Assembly: GCF_037076455.1 (NCBI RefSeq)
Contig: NZ_AP028679.1
Span: forward strand, 4,231,501 to 4,295,500
DNA: 64,000 bases
From: Desulfoferula mesophila
GTDB lineage: Bacteria > Desulfobacterota > Desulfarculia > Desulfarculales > Desulfarculaceae
Direction of reading: 5' to 3'
Part shown: positions 41,505 through 50,039 of the stretch, one piece after another
Position numbering within the stretch: position 1 is the stretch's first letter
Layout: every line of letters begins with the position of its first letter
Translations under genes and position numbers: made by a program
The notes under the pieces: model-generated
The model's input: only the letters and a program-made list of their open reading frames with translations
Databases searched by the model: none
What the model was told of the DNA's origin: nothing

Positions 41505-41518
41505 TATGGTCGACCATA
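41505..41518. promoter_or_regulatory. Perfect palindrome TATGGTCGACCATA upstream of the long operon
   Basis: The core TGGT-CG-ACCA resembles the TGGTnnnACCA half-site layout of FadR-type GntR regulators, with a spacer one base shorter. It lies 49 bases before the ThDP gene at 41456 and about 235 bases before the divergent ThDP gene at 41754, so one regulator could control both operons. The GntR gene at 34134 is the candidate. The rest of 41519-41753 shows no gene. Confidence 0.5.
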
Positions 41519-41753
41519 ACAGCAATTGCAAACGCGTGTCAAGCCAATTCGGCCGCTGGAGGCAAAAAGGTTAACTAGTGAATATTTGGGGTAAAACCTT
41601 TTGGCGCCAATCATGGAGCCCACTGGCGGCTGCCTTTACCTTTCCCCTTACATGCCCGGCGATGATAGCCGGCGAGCCCTTCCTATCTAAAGGTCTGGCA
41701 TCAGGGCCGGACCGCAACGATTCATAGACGGCCGTAATTCAGGAGGAACTGAA

Positions 41754-43457
41754 GTGTCTGATGTCAAAACTCGCGACAAGATGGTGGATGTGTTCATCCA
41801 AGCTGGAATCAAACAAATCTTTACATTCCCTGGTTTGGGAATCACCTGGCTGGCCCCGGCCTTCTATGAGCGTCGCGATGAAATCCAGGTTATTTTGGGC
41901 CGCAGCGAACAATCGGCTTCCATCATGGCCCAAGCCTACGGCCGAATAAAGGACGCACCCGGCGTGTTTATGGGCCAAGGCCCCTGGGCGGTGACCACCG
42001 GCGCCTTTGGCTGCCTGGAGGCCTTCTTCTCCGGCACCCCCATGATGTTCCTTGCCTGCACCTCCGATTACAACGGCATGGGCGCCTACGGAGTTTATCA
42101 GTCCATGACCGGTGACTACGGCGCAGGCGACGCCAAGGCCTCCATCTCCCATCTTTGCAAGTACTCCAGCTTGGCCACCCGCCCCGACGAGGCTATCTTC
42201 GGCATGCAGATGGCCCTCAAGCATTGCAACACCCCCCGCAAGGGCGTGGGCGCCCTGATCTTCCGAACCGATTTCGTGCGCGAGGACTACCCGGCGGTGC
42301 TCAAGAGCACGGTCTACGACACCACCAACTACCTGCTCTACACCCCGCCCTCCCCCAACCAGGAGGCCATGGACAAGCTGGCCGAGATGATCAACCAGGC
42401 CAAGCGCCCGGTGGTGCTGGCCGGTTTCGGCGCACGCCAGGCCGGGGCGGGCGAGGCCCTGTTCAAGCTGGCCAACGAGGTGGGCCTGGGCGTGGTCACC
42501 AGCACCAACGGCAAGAGCATCATCGATGAGACCTCGGCGGTGTGCGCCGGCACCATGGGCTCCTTCGGCGGCACCAAGGCCTCGCACCGGCTCCTAGCCG
42601 AGTCGGACATGGTGCTCATCCTGGGAGCCAGCCTGGGGGCCGACTACACCCGCTTCCGCGACCCAGGCATGATCCGCCCGGGCAGCCAGAAGTTGGTGCA
42701 GGTGGACATCGACCCGCGCAACGCCTCCTGGGTGGTGCCGGTGGATCTGCCTATTACCGGCGATTGCAAGGACGTGGTGGAGTACCTGCTGGCCAAGAAG
42801 CTGGACAGCTCCAATAAAGAGGCCCGCATGAACTGGATCACCAAGCTCAAGGAGCGCAACAAATACGACGAAGTTCGCACCTTCAACAACGCGCCGGGCA
42901 AGGTGCACTACGCTGACGTATACAACGCCCTGAACCGCTATATGACCGCCGATGACCTGCTGGTGACCGATGCGGGCAACAACAGCATCTGGTGCAAACA
43001 CATCATCCGCTGCCGCTACCCCAACCATTACATCACCCCAGGCGGCACAGGGGCCATGGGCTGGGGCGCGCCGGCTGCAGTGGGCGTGAAGTTCGCCTGC
43101 CCGGACAAGCGGGTGACCATGGTGGCCGGCGACGGCGGCTTCATGATGACCCACGACGCAGTGGCCACCGCGGTGCAGTTCAATCAGCCCATCACCTTCG
43201 TAGTACTCAACAACTCGGGCCTGGGCATGGTGCGCGACAACCAGCTCAACAACATGGTCTACTGCAACTTCGGCTACATCAACTTCTCCGAGATGGCTCG
43301 CGGCATGGGCGCCGAGGCGATGCAGGTTGATTCGAGCGACACCTTCATGGACGCGCTCAAGGCCTCCCACGACAGCAATAAGGTCACGGTAATTGAGGTG
43401 GCTCTGGACCCCGAGGCGCGGCATGGCGACGCCACGGACATGGGCTCCCTTTTCTAA
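41754..43457 (+). CDS. Acetolactate synthase-like ThDP enzyme of an unusual subgroup (copy 1)
   Basis: 567 aa from GTG 41754 with AGGAGG seven bases upstream. Cofactor Glu is E52 in LGRSEQSASIMAQ; ThDP motif GDGGFMM near residue 459 with NNSGLGMVRDN downstream. It shares with the enzyme at 32328 the rare segments GVFMGQGPWAVTTGAFG, TSDYNGMGAYGVYQSMTGDY, GADYTRFRDPGMIRPG, VDIDPRNASWVVPVDLP and PGGTGAMGWGAPAA. It is followed at short intervals by SDR, MDR, SDR, MDR, amidohydrolase and TRAP genes. It may cleave or decarboxylate the ketone made by those dehydrogenases. IolD- or cyclohexanedione hydrolase-like ring opening is an alternative. Confidence 0.8.
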   Translation: MSDVKTRDKMVDVFIQAGIKQIFTFPGLGITWLAPAFYERRDEIQVILGRSEQSASIMAQAYGRIKDAPGVFMGQGPWAVTTGAFGCLEAFFSGTPMMFLACTSDYNGMGAYGVYQSMTGDYGAGDAKASISHLCKYSSLATRPDEAIFGMQMALKHCNTPRKGVGALIFRTDFVREDYPAVLKSTVYDTTNYLLYTPPSPNQEAMDKLAEMINQAKRPVVLAGFGARQAGAGEALFKLANEVGLGVVTSTNGKSIIDETSAVCAGTMGSFGGTKASHRLLAESDMVLILGASLGADYTRFRDPGMIRPGSQKLVQVDIDPRNASWVVPVDLPITGDCKDVVEYLLAKKLDSSNKEARMNWITKLKERNKYDEVRTFNNAPGKVHYADVYNALNRYMTADDLLVTDAGNNSIWCKHIIRCRYPNHYITPGGTGAMGWGAPAAVGVKFACPDKRVTMVAGDGGFMMTHDAVATAVQFNQPITFVVLNNSGLGMVRDNQLNNMVYCNFGYINFSEMARGMGAEAMQVDSSDTFMDALKASHDSNKVTVIEVALDPEARHGDATDMGSLF

Positions 43458-43474
43458 GCGGAGGGGGATAGCAA

Positions 43475-44245
43475 ATGAGCAGCGATAGACCGGTAGCCCT
43501 GGTGGCCGGCGGAGCCAACAACATAGGCGCAGCCACTGCACGCCTCATGGCCGAGGACCATTTCGTGGTGGTTGCCGATATGGGAGACCCCACGGCGGTG
43601 GTGCATGAGCTGGGACCGGAGCGGGCGATGGGCCTACGCGGCGACATCAGCAACTATGACGACTGCCGAGCCTGGGTGGACGAGGCCGAAAAGCATGGCC
43701 CCCTCAAAAGCCTAATCAACACCGTGGGCATTAGCTCGCCCGGCGAGTTCGTGGAAAACCTTGACCTGGACGAATGGGACCGGGTGCTCAAGGTGAACCT
43801 GACCGGCAGCTTCTACCTATCGCGAGCGGCTATCCCGGCCCTGAAGCGTTCGGGCTTCTCCGACAAGTCAATCGTGCTCATCTCCTCCCGCTCGGGCAAG
43901 GGCGGCACCGCCAGCCTTGGCTCTACCAAGATGTCCAAGGCCCACTATTGCTGCTCCAAGGCCGGGGTGATCTGCCTGGTCAAGTGCCTGGCCTACGAGC
44001 TGAGCGAAGATCAGATACGGGTAAACAGCGTGGCCCCGGGCCCCATCAAGAGCCTCAATCCCGATGGTCGCCCGGGGGCCACCATCAACCCGGACTTCTG
44101 GGAGAGCATCGCCCAGAGGGTGCCACTCAAGCGCATGGGTGAACCTGAAGACATAGCCAATGCCTGCCGCTTCCTTTGCTCGGACCAGGCCCGCTTCATA
44201 ACCGGGCACACCATGGACGTCAACGGTGGCACCCTTATGGATTGA
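43475..44245 (+). CDS. SDR-family oxidoreductase, first of a duplicated pair
   Basis: 256 aa. The nucleotide loop reads AGGANNIGAATARLM, with Asn where the second Gly of GxxxGxG is usual. VVVADMGD gives an Asp selector for NAD. The NNAG motif is changed to NTVG. Catalytic Ser is in LISSRSGKGG and Tyr/Lys in AHYCCSKAG, after an inserted STKMSK. C-terminal ITGHTMDVNGGTLMD. The same changes and the same last eight residues are found in the SDR at 45313, so they are duplicates. Seventeen bases after the ThDP gene. Confidence 0.92.
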   Translation: MSSDRPVALVAGGANNIGAATARLMAEDHFVVVADMGDPTAVVHELGPERAMGLRGDISNYDDCRAWVDEAEKHGPLKSLINTVGISSPGEFVENLDLDEWDRVLKVNLTGSFYLSRAAIPALKRSGFSDKSIVLISSRSGKGGTASLGSTKMSKAHYCCSKAGVICLVKCLAYELSEDQIRVNSVAPGPIKSLNPDGRPGATINPDFWESIAQRVPLKRMGEPEDIANACRFLCSDQARFITGHTMDVNGGTLMD

Positions 44246-44263
44246 GGACCCGGAGCACAACAC

Positions 44264-45286
44264 ATGAAAGCAGTGATTTGTTCGCGGAAGCAGGGCCTGG
44301 TCTTCACCGAGGTGCCCACACCCCAGGCGGGCCCGGGCGAGGTGGTGGTCCGCGTGGCTGACACCGGAGTCTGCGGCTCTGACATATCGTTCATCAAGAA
44401 GGGCTTTTTTGAAGAAGGCTACATCCTGGGGCACGAGATAAGCGCGGTGGTGCACCAGGTGGGTCAAGGGGTGGAGGGTATAGAGCCCGGCCAGCGGGTG
44501 ATGATGCGGCCCACCTTTTGCGGCCAATGCGCTTTTTGCACCAGCGGCAAGCCCCACTTTTGCTCGGAGTACCGCCGCCTGCTGGGGGTGCGCGACCTGC
44601 CCGGCGGATTCGCGGAGTATGTGCGGGTGTTGCCGGGCATGCTCATCCCCATCCCCGAGGGGGTGGACTCGCGCAACGCGGCCCTGGCCGAGGTCTTCGC
44701 CTCGTCCTATCACGGCCTGAATTGCTCACAAGCCCAGGGCGGCTCGGCCCTGGTCATGGGCGGCGGGCCCATAGGTTTGGCCATGGTGGCCCTGCTCAAG
44801 CTGCACGGATTCGGCCCCATCCTGCTCAGCGAGCCGGTGGCGGCCAAGCGGGAAGTGGGCCTGGCCTTCGGGGCCGACGCGGCGGTGGACCCCTTGCGGG
44901 AAAACCTGGGCTACCACGTCTTCGACCTCACCCAGGATCGTGGATTTGACGCCGTCTTCGAGTGCTCGGGCATCGCAGACAACGTGCCCCTGGCCCTGGA
45001 TTTCATCGCCGTGCAGGGGCGCATCACCGTGGTGAGCGTCATCAGCGACTTCGCCCGCATCCCCATGCGGCGCCTGACCTTCACCGAAGCCAAGCTCACC
45101 GCCTCCATCTCCAACACCCACGAGGAAAACAAGCAAATATTACAGTGGATGGCCCAAGGGCGCCTGGACGGCCGCCCCATGATCAGCGAGATCATCAGCC
45201 TGGAGGAGCTACCTCAGGTTTTTAACGAACGCATCCTGGCCGGCAAGTCGATCAAGACCCTGTTAAAAATCGGGCCCGAATTCTAG
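44264..45286 (+). CDS. Zinc-dependent medium-chain dehydrogenase (MDR), first of a duplicated pair
   Basis: 340 aa. Catalytic Zn ligands: Cys in DTGVCGSDISFIKKG and GHE. The structural Zn loop has CGQCAFCTSGKPHFC. The NAD fold is MGGGPIGLAMVALLKLHG with SEP as selector region. The family includes threonine, sorbitol and butanediol dehydrogenases, enzymes acting on secondary alcohols of polyols. It lies between the two SDR genes at 18-27 bases, so the SDR-MDR pair is co-transcribed. Confidence 0.92.
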   Translation: MKAVICSRKQGLVFTEVPTPQAGPGEVVVRVADTGVCGSDISFIKKGFFEEGYILGHEISAVVHQVGQGVEGIEPGQRVMMRPTFCGQCAFCTSGKPHFCSEYRRLLGVRDLPGGFAEYVRVLPGMLIPIPEGVDSRNAALAEVFASSYHGLNCSQAQGGSALVMGGGPIGLAMVALLKLHGFGPILLSEPVAAKREVGLAFGADAAVDPLRENLGYHVFDLTQDRGFDAVFECSGIADNVPLALDFIAVQGRITVVSVISDFARIPMRRLTFTEAKLTASISNTHEENKQILQWMAQGRLDGRPMISEIISLEELPQVFNERILAGKSIKTLLKIGPEF

Positions 45287-45312
45287 GGTCCGTGAGGAAA
45301 AGAAGACTATCG

Positions 45313-46056
45313 ATGAGCGATAATAGAGAAGTGGTCCTAATAAGCGGCGCTGCCAGCAACATCGGTCTGGCCTGCGCCCAACGTTTCGCCCGCGACCACT
45401 TCGTGGTCTTGGCCGACCTGGGGGACGCTGGCCAACAGGCCCAGGCCATCGGCGGCAACGCCCTGGCGTTGCAAGGCGACGTGACCAACCCGGATGACTG
45501 CGCGCAGTGGGTGGCTCAGGCCCGCAATGAGGGCCCTTTGAAGGCCGTAGTGCATTCGGCGGGCATCACCAAACCGGCCAAGCCCATCGAACAAACCAGC
45601 TTGGAAGAATGGGAAAGCGTCATCCGGGTGAACCTAACCGGAGCCTTCAATATGTGCCGAGCAGCCATACCGGCCCTGCGGGAGTACGGACCGGGGGCGG
45701 CCATGGTGCTGGTCAGTTCCCGCGCCTCCAAAACCGGCTTCGCCGCCCTGGGGGCCAACTCCGGCGCCACCAAGGCCCACTACTGCGCCTCCAAGGCGGG
45801 AGTCAACTCGCTGACCAAGTCCCTGGCCGTGGAATTGGCGGTAGAGGGCATCCGGGTGAACTGCGTGGCGCCCGGCCCCATGGAAGGCACGATGATACCG
45901 CAGGCCCAATGGGGGACCTTGGCGGCCAAGGTGCCTCTGGGCCGCCTGGGAAAACCTGAGGAGATCGCCGAAGCCGCCTATTTCTTGTGTTCCCCAAAAG
46001 CCGCCTTTATCACCGGTCACATCCTGGACGTGAATGGCGGCACCCTTATGGACTAA
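45313..46056 (+). CDS. SDR-family oxidoreductase, second of a duplicated pair
   Basis: 247 aa from ATG 45313 (GAGGAAAAG upstream). Nucleotide loop SGAASNIGLACAQRF, again with Asn at the second Gly position; selector VVLADLGD; HSAG in place of NNAG; catalytic VSSRASKTG and AHYCASKAG after an inserted SGATK; C-terminal ITGHILDVNGGTLMD. About half of the residues match the SDR at 43475 in my alignment by eye. Probably the same reaction on the other enantiomer or on a later intermediate. Confidence 0.92.
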   Translation: MSDNREVVLISGAASNIGLACAQRFARDHFVVLADLGDAGQQAQAIGGNALALQGDVTNPDDCAQWVAQARNEGPLKAVVHSAGITKPAKPIEQTSLEEWESVIRVNLTGAFNMCRAAIPALREYGPGAAMVLVSSRASKTGFAALGANSGATKAHYCASKAGVNSLTKSLAVELAVEGIRVNCVAPGPMEGTMIPQAQWGTLAAKVPLGRLGKPEEIAEAAYFLCSPKAAFITGHILDVNGGTLMD

Positions 46057-46087
46057 CTCCGCCACCGGCGGATAGGGAGGCAACGAT

Positions 46088-47140
46088 ATGCTCGCCGTGG
46101 TCAAGGACCTGCCCCAGGCCCAACGCGTGGCGGTAATGGAAGTGCCGGAGCCCAAACTCCAACCCGGCTGGGTGCTGGTCAAGGTGGAGCTGGCCGGCAT
46201 TTGCGGCAGTGACCTGCACGCCTACCACTGGACTCCCGACTATCAGGAGCGTTTCGCCGGCATGCTGCCCGCCATCCTGGGCCACGAGTACACCGGCGTG
46301 GTGCAAGAGCTGGGGCCGGGGGTGGAGGACGTGGCCGTAGGCGACCGGGTGGTCTCGCGCACCCCCATCTCCTGCGGGCGCTGCCCCGCCTGTCTGGCCG
46401 GGCAAGAGGCCATTTGCGACCACCGGCGGCTTCTGGGAGTGCACTACGCGGGTGCCATGGCCCAATACGTGGCCGTGCCGGCGCGCAACTGCCACGTGCT
46501 GCCTCCAGATTACCCGGTGGAGCTGGCGGTATTGTCTGAGCCCATATCCATCGCCTTCAACGCGGTGCTCAAGTTGGGCAGCATGCAAGGGCGCAACGTC
46601 GCCATCATCGGCCCGGGACCCATCGGCTACCTGGTGGCCCTGCTGGCCGAGCTAGGTGGAGCCAACCGCATTTTCGTGCTGGGCCTGCCCAAGGATGAAC
46701 CCCGCCTGGCCATCTTCCAGGAAAACCTGGCCCGGGTTAGCACCGCCACGAACCTGGACGAGATGCAGGACCTGATCAAAGAACGGACTAGGAGCGGAGG
46801 AGCCGACGCGGCGTTTGAGGTGAGTGGTGCGCCCGTGGGCCTGGACATAGGCCTGCGGCTGGTACGCAAACGGGGCACGGTGGTGCTCCTGGGCATTATC
46901 TCCTCTACGGCCCAGGTCAATACCAACCTGGCGGTGCGCACAGAAACCACCATCATTGGCTCACCCGCCGCCCCGGAGCGCACCTGGAGGCGCATGTTGG
47001 ATTATCTGGCCAACCTTCCCGAGGCGAACCAGGCTTCCTTCATGCGGGCCATCGGTGAGACCTTGCCCCTGGAAAAGGCCGCGGAGGCTATCGAGCGCCT
47101 GGCCGCGGGACAGGGGTTCAAGACGGTTCTGCGCCCTTAG
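46088..47140 (+). CDS. Zinc-dependent medium-chain dehydrogenase (MDR), second of a duplicated pair
   Basis: 350 aa. Catalytic Zn: Cys in LAGICGSDLHAYHWTP and GHEYTG; structural Zn CGRCPACLAGQEAIC; NAD fold IGPGPIGYLVALLAELGG. GGAGG lies eight bases before the ATG. It is homologous to the MDR at 44264 but clearly diverged. Together the two SDRs and two MDRs give four dehydrogenases in a row. Confidence 0.92.
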   Translation: MLAVVKDLPQAQRVAVMEVPEPKLQPGWVLVKVELAGICGSDLHAYHWTPDYQERFAGMLPAILGHEYTGVVQELGPGVEDVAVGDRVVSRTPISCGRCPACLAGQEAICDHRRLLGVHYAGAMAQYVAVPARNCHVLPPDYPVELAVLSEPISIAFNAVLKLGSMQGRNVAIIGPGPIGYLVALLAELGGANRIFVLGLPKDEPRLAIFQENLARVSTATNLDEMQDLIKERTRSGGADAAFEVSGAPVGLDIGLRLVRKRGTVVLLGIISSTAQVNTNLAVRTETTIIGSPAAPERTWRRMLDYLANLPEANQASFMRAIGETLPLEKAAEAIERLAAGQGFKTVLRP

Positions 47141-47591
47141 GCGCTCCGCTGAAGAAAAGGTGTAACTGCCGGCAACTAGGAGTTGTCTTAATTATCGTAC
47201 AATCGTTTTCACTTGAATTCGCAATCGCCGCAAAACGGCCATTGCCGCATAACAGGAAATCTATCCTGATATGGCCATGCGCAAGCCAGCTAACCCAGTC
47301 CCTTTAGCGATGGAGGGGAACATGAGCAGGGGTAGTCCGATGGGCGGAACGCGATTTTTATTCCTGAAAGCAAAAGCTCCTCGCCCTGATTTTTCCGACC
47401 AAACCCACCCACATGATTTCCGCCGCACCGCGCCCAGGCGGCGGCTCGCCCTCTGGATTGCCCGGAACCGGTACCAGCTGCGCAAGAATAATTCCCAACC
47501 CGCCGGGTCGCCCGCGAAGTTTTGGCAGCTGGAAGCGGCCGGGCCGGCCCCAAACCTAGACCATCTAGCTTTTATTGATTGGTGAGGACTC
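47141..47591. other. 450-base gap inside the dehydrogenase/amidohydrolase cluster
   Basis: A frame from 47271 to 47585 (104 codons, many Arg and Pro, no family resemblance) is open on the plus strand and ends just before the amidohydrolase, but it has no convincing ribosome-binding site. I do not call it a gene. The gap probably holds a promoter for the amidohydrolase-TRAP genes; AATTATCGTACAATCG at about 47189-47204 is the only near-palindromic AT-rich stretch. Confidence 0.4.
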
Positions 47592-48758
47592 GTGGTGGAA
47601 GACCTCCTGCTTAAAAACGCCATGCTTATCGATCCCTCCATGGGAATCAAGGGGCAACGAGACATTGTCATCACCAACGGCCACATAAAGACAGTGGCCA
47701 CGGAGATTTCTACCGGCACCGCCCAACGGGTCATCGACGTCGAAGGTAAAATCGTCACCTCCGGCCTGATAGACCTGCACACCCACGTAGCCGACGGTCT
47801 CATACCCATCGGCTGCTCACCGGACGAATGCGGCGTCTACTCCGGAGTGACCACGGTCTGCGATGGTGGCAGCCTGGGCTGGGCCAATTTCCGGGGACTA
47901 CCCAGATACATCACCCCCGCGGTCAAGACCGAGGTCCTTTCTTTCCTAAACCTCGCTTCCACAGGTCTGGCAGTCATGCCGGAGATCTGGGACCGACGCA
48001 ACCTGGATCTGGCGTCCACCCTGGACACCATCCAGGAATTCCCTGAAACCATTAAGGGCCTCAAGGTGCGGGCCATCGGCGCCTTTGTGCGCAATCTGGG
48101 CCTGGAAGGCTTCAGCTTGGTCAAGGGATTGTCCCGCAAAGCTGGGCTGCCACTCATGGTGCATCTGGGTACGGAACCCGAAGAGGAGGTCGGCGAAACA
48201 GAACTGGCCGAGTTCACCAAGGGGATGCTCGGCATGTTGGAAGCGGGAGACATCCTGACCCACGTCTTCACCTGGAAAAGGGGTGGAGTGATCGATCAGG
48301 ACGGTGTCATGCTGCACGAAGCCGAAGAAGCGAGGCGTCGTGGGGTGATTTTCGACGTGGCCAACGCTAAGACCAACTTCAGCTTTTCCATCGCCCGCAA
48401 GGCCATCGGGCGCGGCTTCCGCCCCTCATGCATCAGTACCGACCTGACCGGTGTGAACTTACAGTCGGTCCATAGCCTGCCGGTCAGCATGTCCAAATTC
48501 ATGGCCGCCGGGCTGACCCTGGAAGAGGTGGTGGCCATGACCACCTGCAACCCCGCCCAGGTCATCAAGGAAAGCCACCGGAAGGGATGTCTGCGAGCCG
48601 GTTATCCAGCCGATCTAACCATATTGGAACTCAAGCAAGGCGAATTTAATTTTTCCGACGGCATCCAGGGTCGATCCTTCACGGGTGATTACCTGCTGGT
48701 GCCCAGGTTGACCATTAAGAAGGGGGTGTTGATAAAAGCCAACCCACAATTTCCGTAA
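47592..48758 (+). CDS. Metal-dependent amidohydrolase (COG3964/EF0837-like deacetylase family)
   Basis: 388 aa from GTG 47592 (GGTGAGG upstream). Metal ligands: HTH in GLIDLHTHVADGL; the bridging Lys in IKGLKVRAIGAF; His in LMVHLGTEP; His in ILTHVFTWKRGG; Asp in PSCISTDLTG. The DxGHG segment of most relatives is DVANAKTNFSFS here, which could change specificity. The family hydrolyses cyclic amides or N-acyl groups and includes dihydroorotase-like enzymes. It opens a subcluster with a TRAP transporter, suggesting that the imported compound is amide-linked or cyclic. Confidence 0.87.
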   Translation: MVEDLLLKNAMLIDPSMGIKGQRDIVITNGHIKTVATEISTGTAQRVIDVEGKIVTSGLIDLHTHVADGLIPIGCSPDECGVYSGVTTVCDGGSLGWANFRGLPRYITPAVKTEVLSFLNLASTGLAVMPEIWDRRNLDLASTLDTIQEFPETIKGLKVRAIGAFVRNLGLEGFSLVKGLSRKAGLPLMVHLGTEPEEEVGETELAEFTKGMLGMLEAGDILTHVFTWKRGGVIDQDGVMLHEAEEARRRGVIFDVANAKTNFSFSIARKAIGRGFRPSCISTDLTGVNLQSVHSLPVSMSKFMAAGLTLEEVVAMTTCNPAQVIKESHRKGCLRAGYPADLTILELKQGEFNFSDGIQGRSFTGDYLLVPRLTIKKGVLIKANPQFP

Positions 48759-48854
48759 ACCGCAGGAAGGCCCATGATAAAAGGCCTCCGACGGAGTGGA
48801 TGTGTCATTAGTCGATACCTAACAACACAAAAGCAAAGTAGAGGAGGGCGAAAG

Positions 48855-49901
48855 ATGAATAAATTTTTTAAGGTCCTTTTATTGCAAACCATGATCGCGG
48901 CCCTGGTCTTGGGAACCTGGGGCAGTGCACTGGCCGCTTCCAATCCCCGCATGACCATCAAGATAGCCCAGTGCTGCCCGGCGGATCAGGCTTATGGAGT
49001 GTACGTGCACGGCCTGGCCAACGTGGTTGAGAGTAAATCAAAGGGCCAGATTAAAGTCGACACCCTGGACGGAGGGGTCCTGGGTGGCGAGCAGGACATG
49101 GCCCAAGCGGTACAGATCGGCACCATCCAGATGGCGGCGATCACCGGCAACAACGTAGCCCAACTGGCCCCTTCCTTGAACATCCTGGTGCTGCCCTACC
49201 TAAACGCCACCATGGAAGACGTGGTGGGCAAGGGCGGATTGCTGGCTCCCGGACCCTATTTCGACGAGTTGCGCAAACGCGTTCTCAAGGAGTCGGGCAG
49301 CCTGCTGCTAATGGGCGGCTACACCAACGGGTTCCGCTATTTCTTCACCAAGAACAGGTGCGTGCGAACCCTGGCCGATCTGCAGGGCCTAAAGATCAGG
49401 ATCCCCAAGAACCCGGTAATGGAAGCCATGTGGAAGGCCCTGGGCGTTTCGCCCTACCCGGTGGCCTGGTCCGAGACCTTCACCGCGATCCAGCAAGGGG
49501 TGGTGGACGCCTTTGACAGTCCCTTGGATACCATTCTCAGGATGGGCTTTTACCAAGACATCAAGTACGTCATCGAAACGCACTACACGCCGCAAGCCGC
49601 CGTGCTGATCGTCAACAACACCTGGTTCCAGAGCCTCTCCAAGGAGGATCAGGAACTGATCAAGGAGGCCGCCAAACAAAATGACGTGAACCACTACCAC
49701 TACGTCAAGGCGGAGCAGGGCAAGATCAAGGAAACCCTCATCAAGAAGCACGGCACCCACTTCTGCACGCTCACCGATGAGAATGTGTGGAAGGAAAAAT
49801 GCGTGGCCATCTGGCCCAGTCTGTACAAGTACGTGGGCGGCGGCAAGGCCTGGGTCGACGCCACCCTGGAGTACAAGAAGACCGGCAAGATGCCCCAATA
49901 A
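48855..49901 (+). CDS. dctP: TRAP transporter substrate-binding protein, DctP type
   Basis: 348 aa from ATG 48855 (GAGGAGGG upstream). Signal peptide MNKFFKVLLLQTMIAALVLG, cleavage near ALAASNP. ITIKIAQ-like opening MTIKIAQCCPADQAYG; substrate Arg in LQGLKIRIPKNPVMEAMWKA; AWSETFTAIQQGVVDAFDSP is the hinge helix. Two adjacent Cys (QCCP) near the binding cleft are unusual. It serves the DctQM genes 140 bases downstream. Confidence 0.93.
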   Translation: MNKFFKVLLLQTMIAALVLGTWGSALAASNPRMTIKIAQCCPADQAYGVYVHGLANVVESKSKGQIKVDTLDGGVLGGEQDMAQAVQIGTIQMAAITGNNVAQLAPSLNILVLPYLNATMEDVVGKGGLLAPGPYFDELRKRVLKESGSLLLMGGYTNGFRYFFTKNRCVRTLADLQGLKIRIPKNPVMEAMWKALGVSPYPVAWSETFTAIQQGVVDAFDSPLDTILRMGFYQDIKYVIETHYTPQAAVLIVNNTWFQSLSKEDQELIKEAAKQNDVNHYHYVKAEQGKIKETLIKKHGTHFCTLTDENVWKEKCVAIWPSLYKYVGGGKAWVDATLEYKKTGKMPQ

Positions 49902-49927
49902 GGGGGCGCGCGGCCTTATAGGAAGTT

Positions 49928-49953
49928 GGTTCCCCGGCAAGGGCCGGGGAGCC
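49928..49953 (+). terminator. GC-rich hairpin between dctP and dctQ
   Basis: GGTTCCCCGGC and GCCGGGGAGCC form an 11-pair stem (one G-U) around AAGG, 26 bases after the dctP stop, without a T-run. It is the third example of such a hairpin in this window. Confidence 0.6.
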
Positions 49954-50039
49954 GGCTTCGCCCCAGCACCATTGAAAGGCAAAATGGCGGGCGCGGTTTT
50001 GCGCAACCTGTTCACCCATAAATTTCGGTGGTTACTGGC

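Noticed and set aside
41739-42587. A 282-codon minus-strand frame opposite the ThDP gene at 41754
   Set aside because: Shadow of the real gene; no start signal and no recognisable domain.
47271-47585. A 104-codon plus-strand frame before the amidohydrolase
   Set aside because: It is in the right place for a small operon gene, but its Arg/Pro-rich composition, weak start and lack of any motif do not support it.
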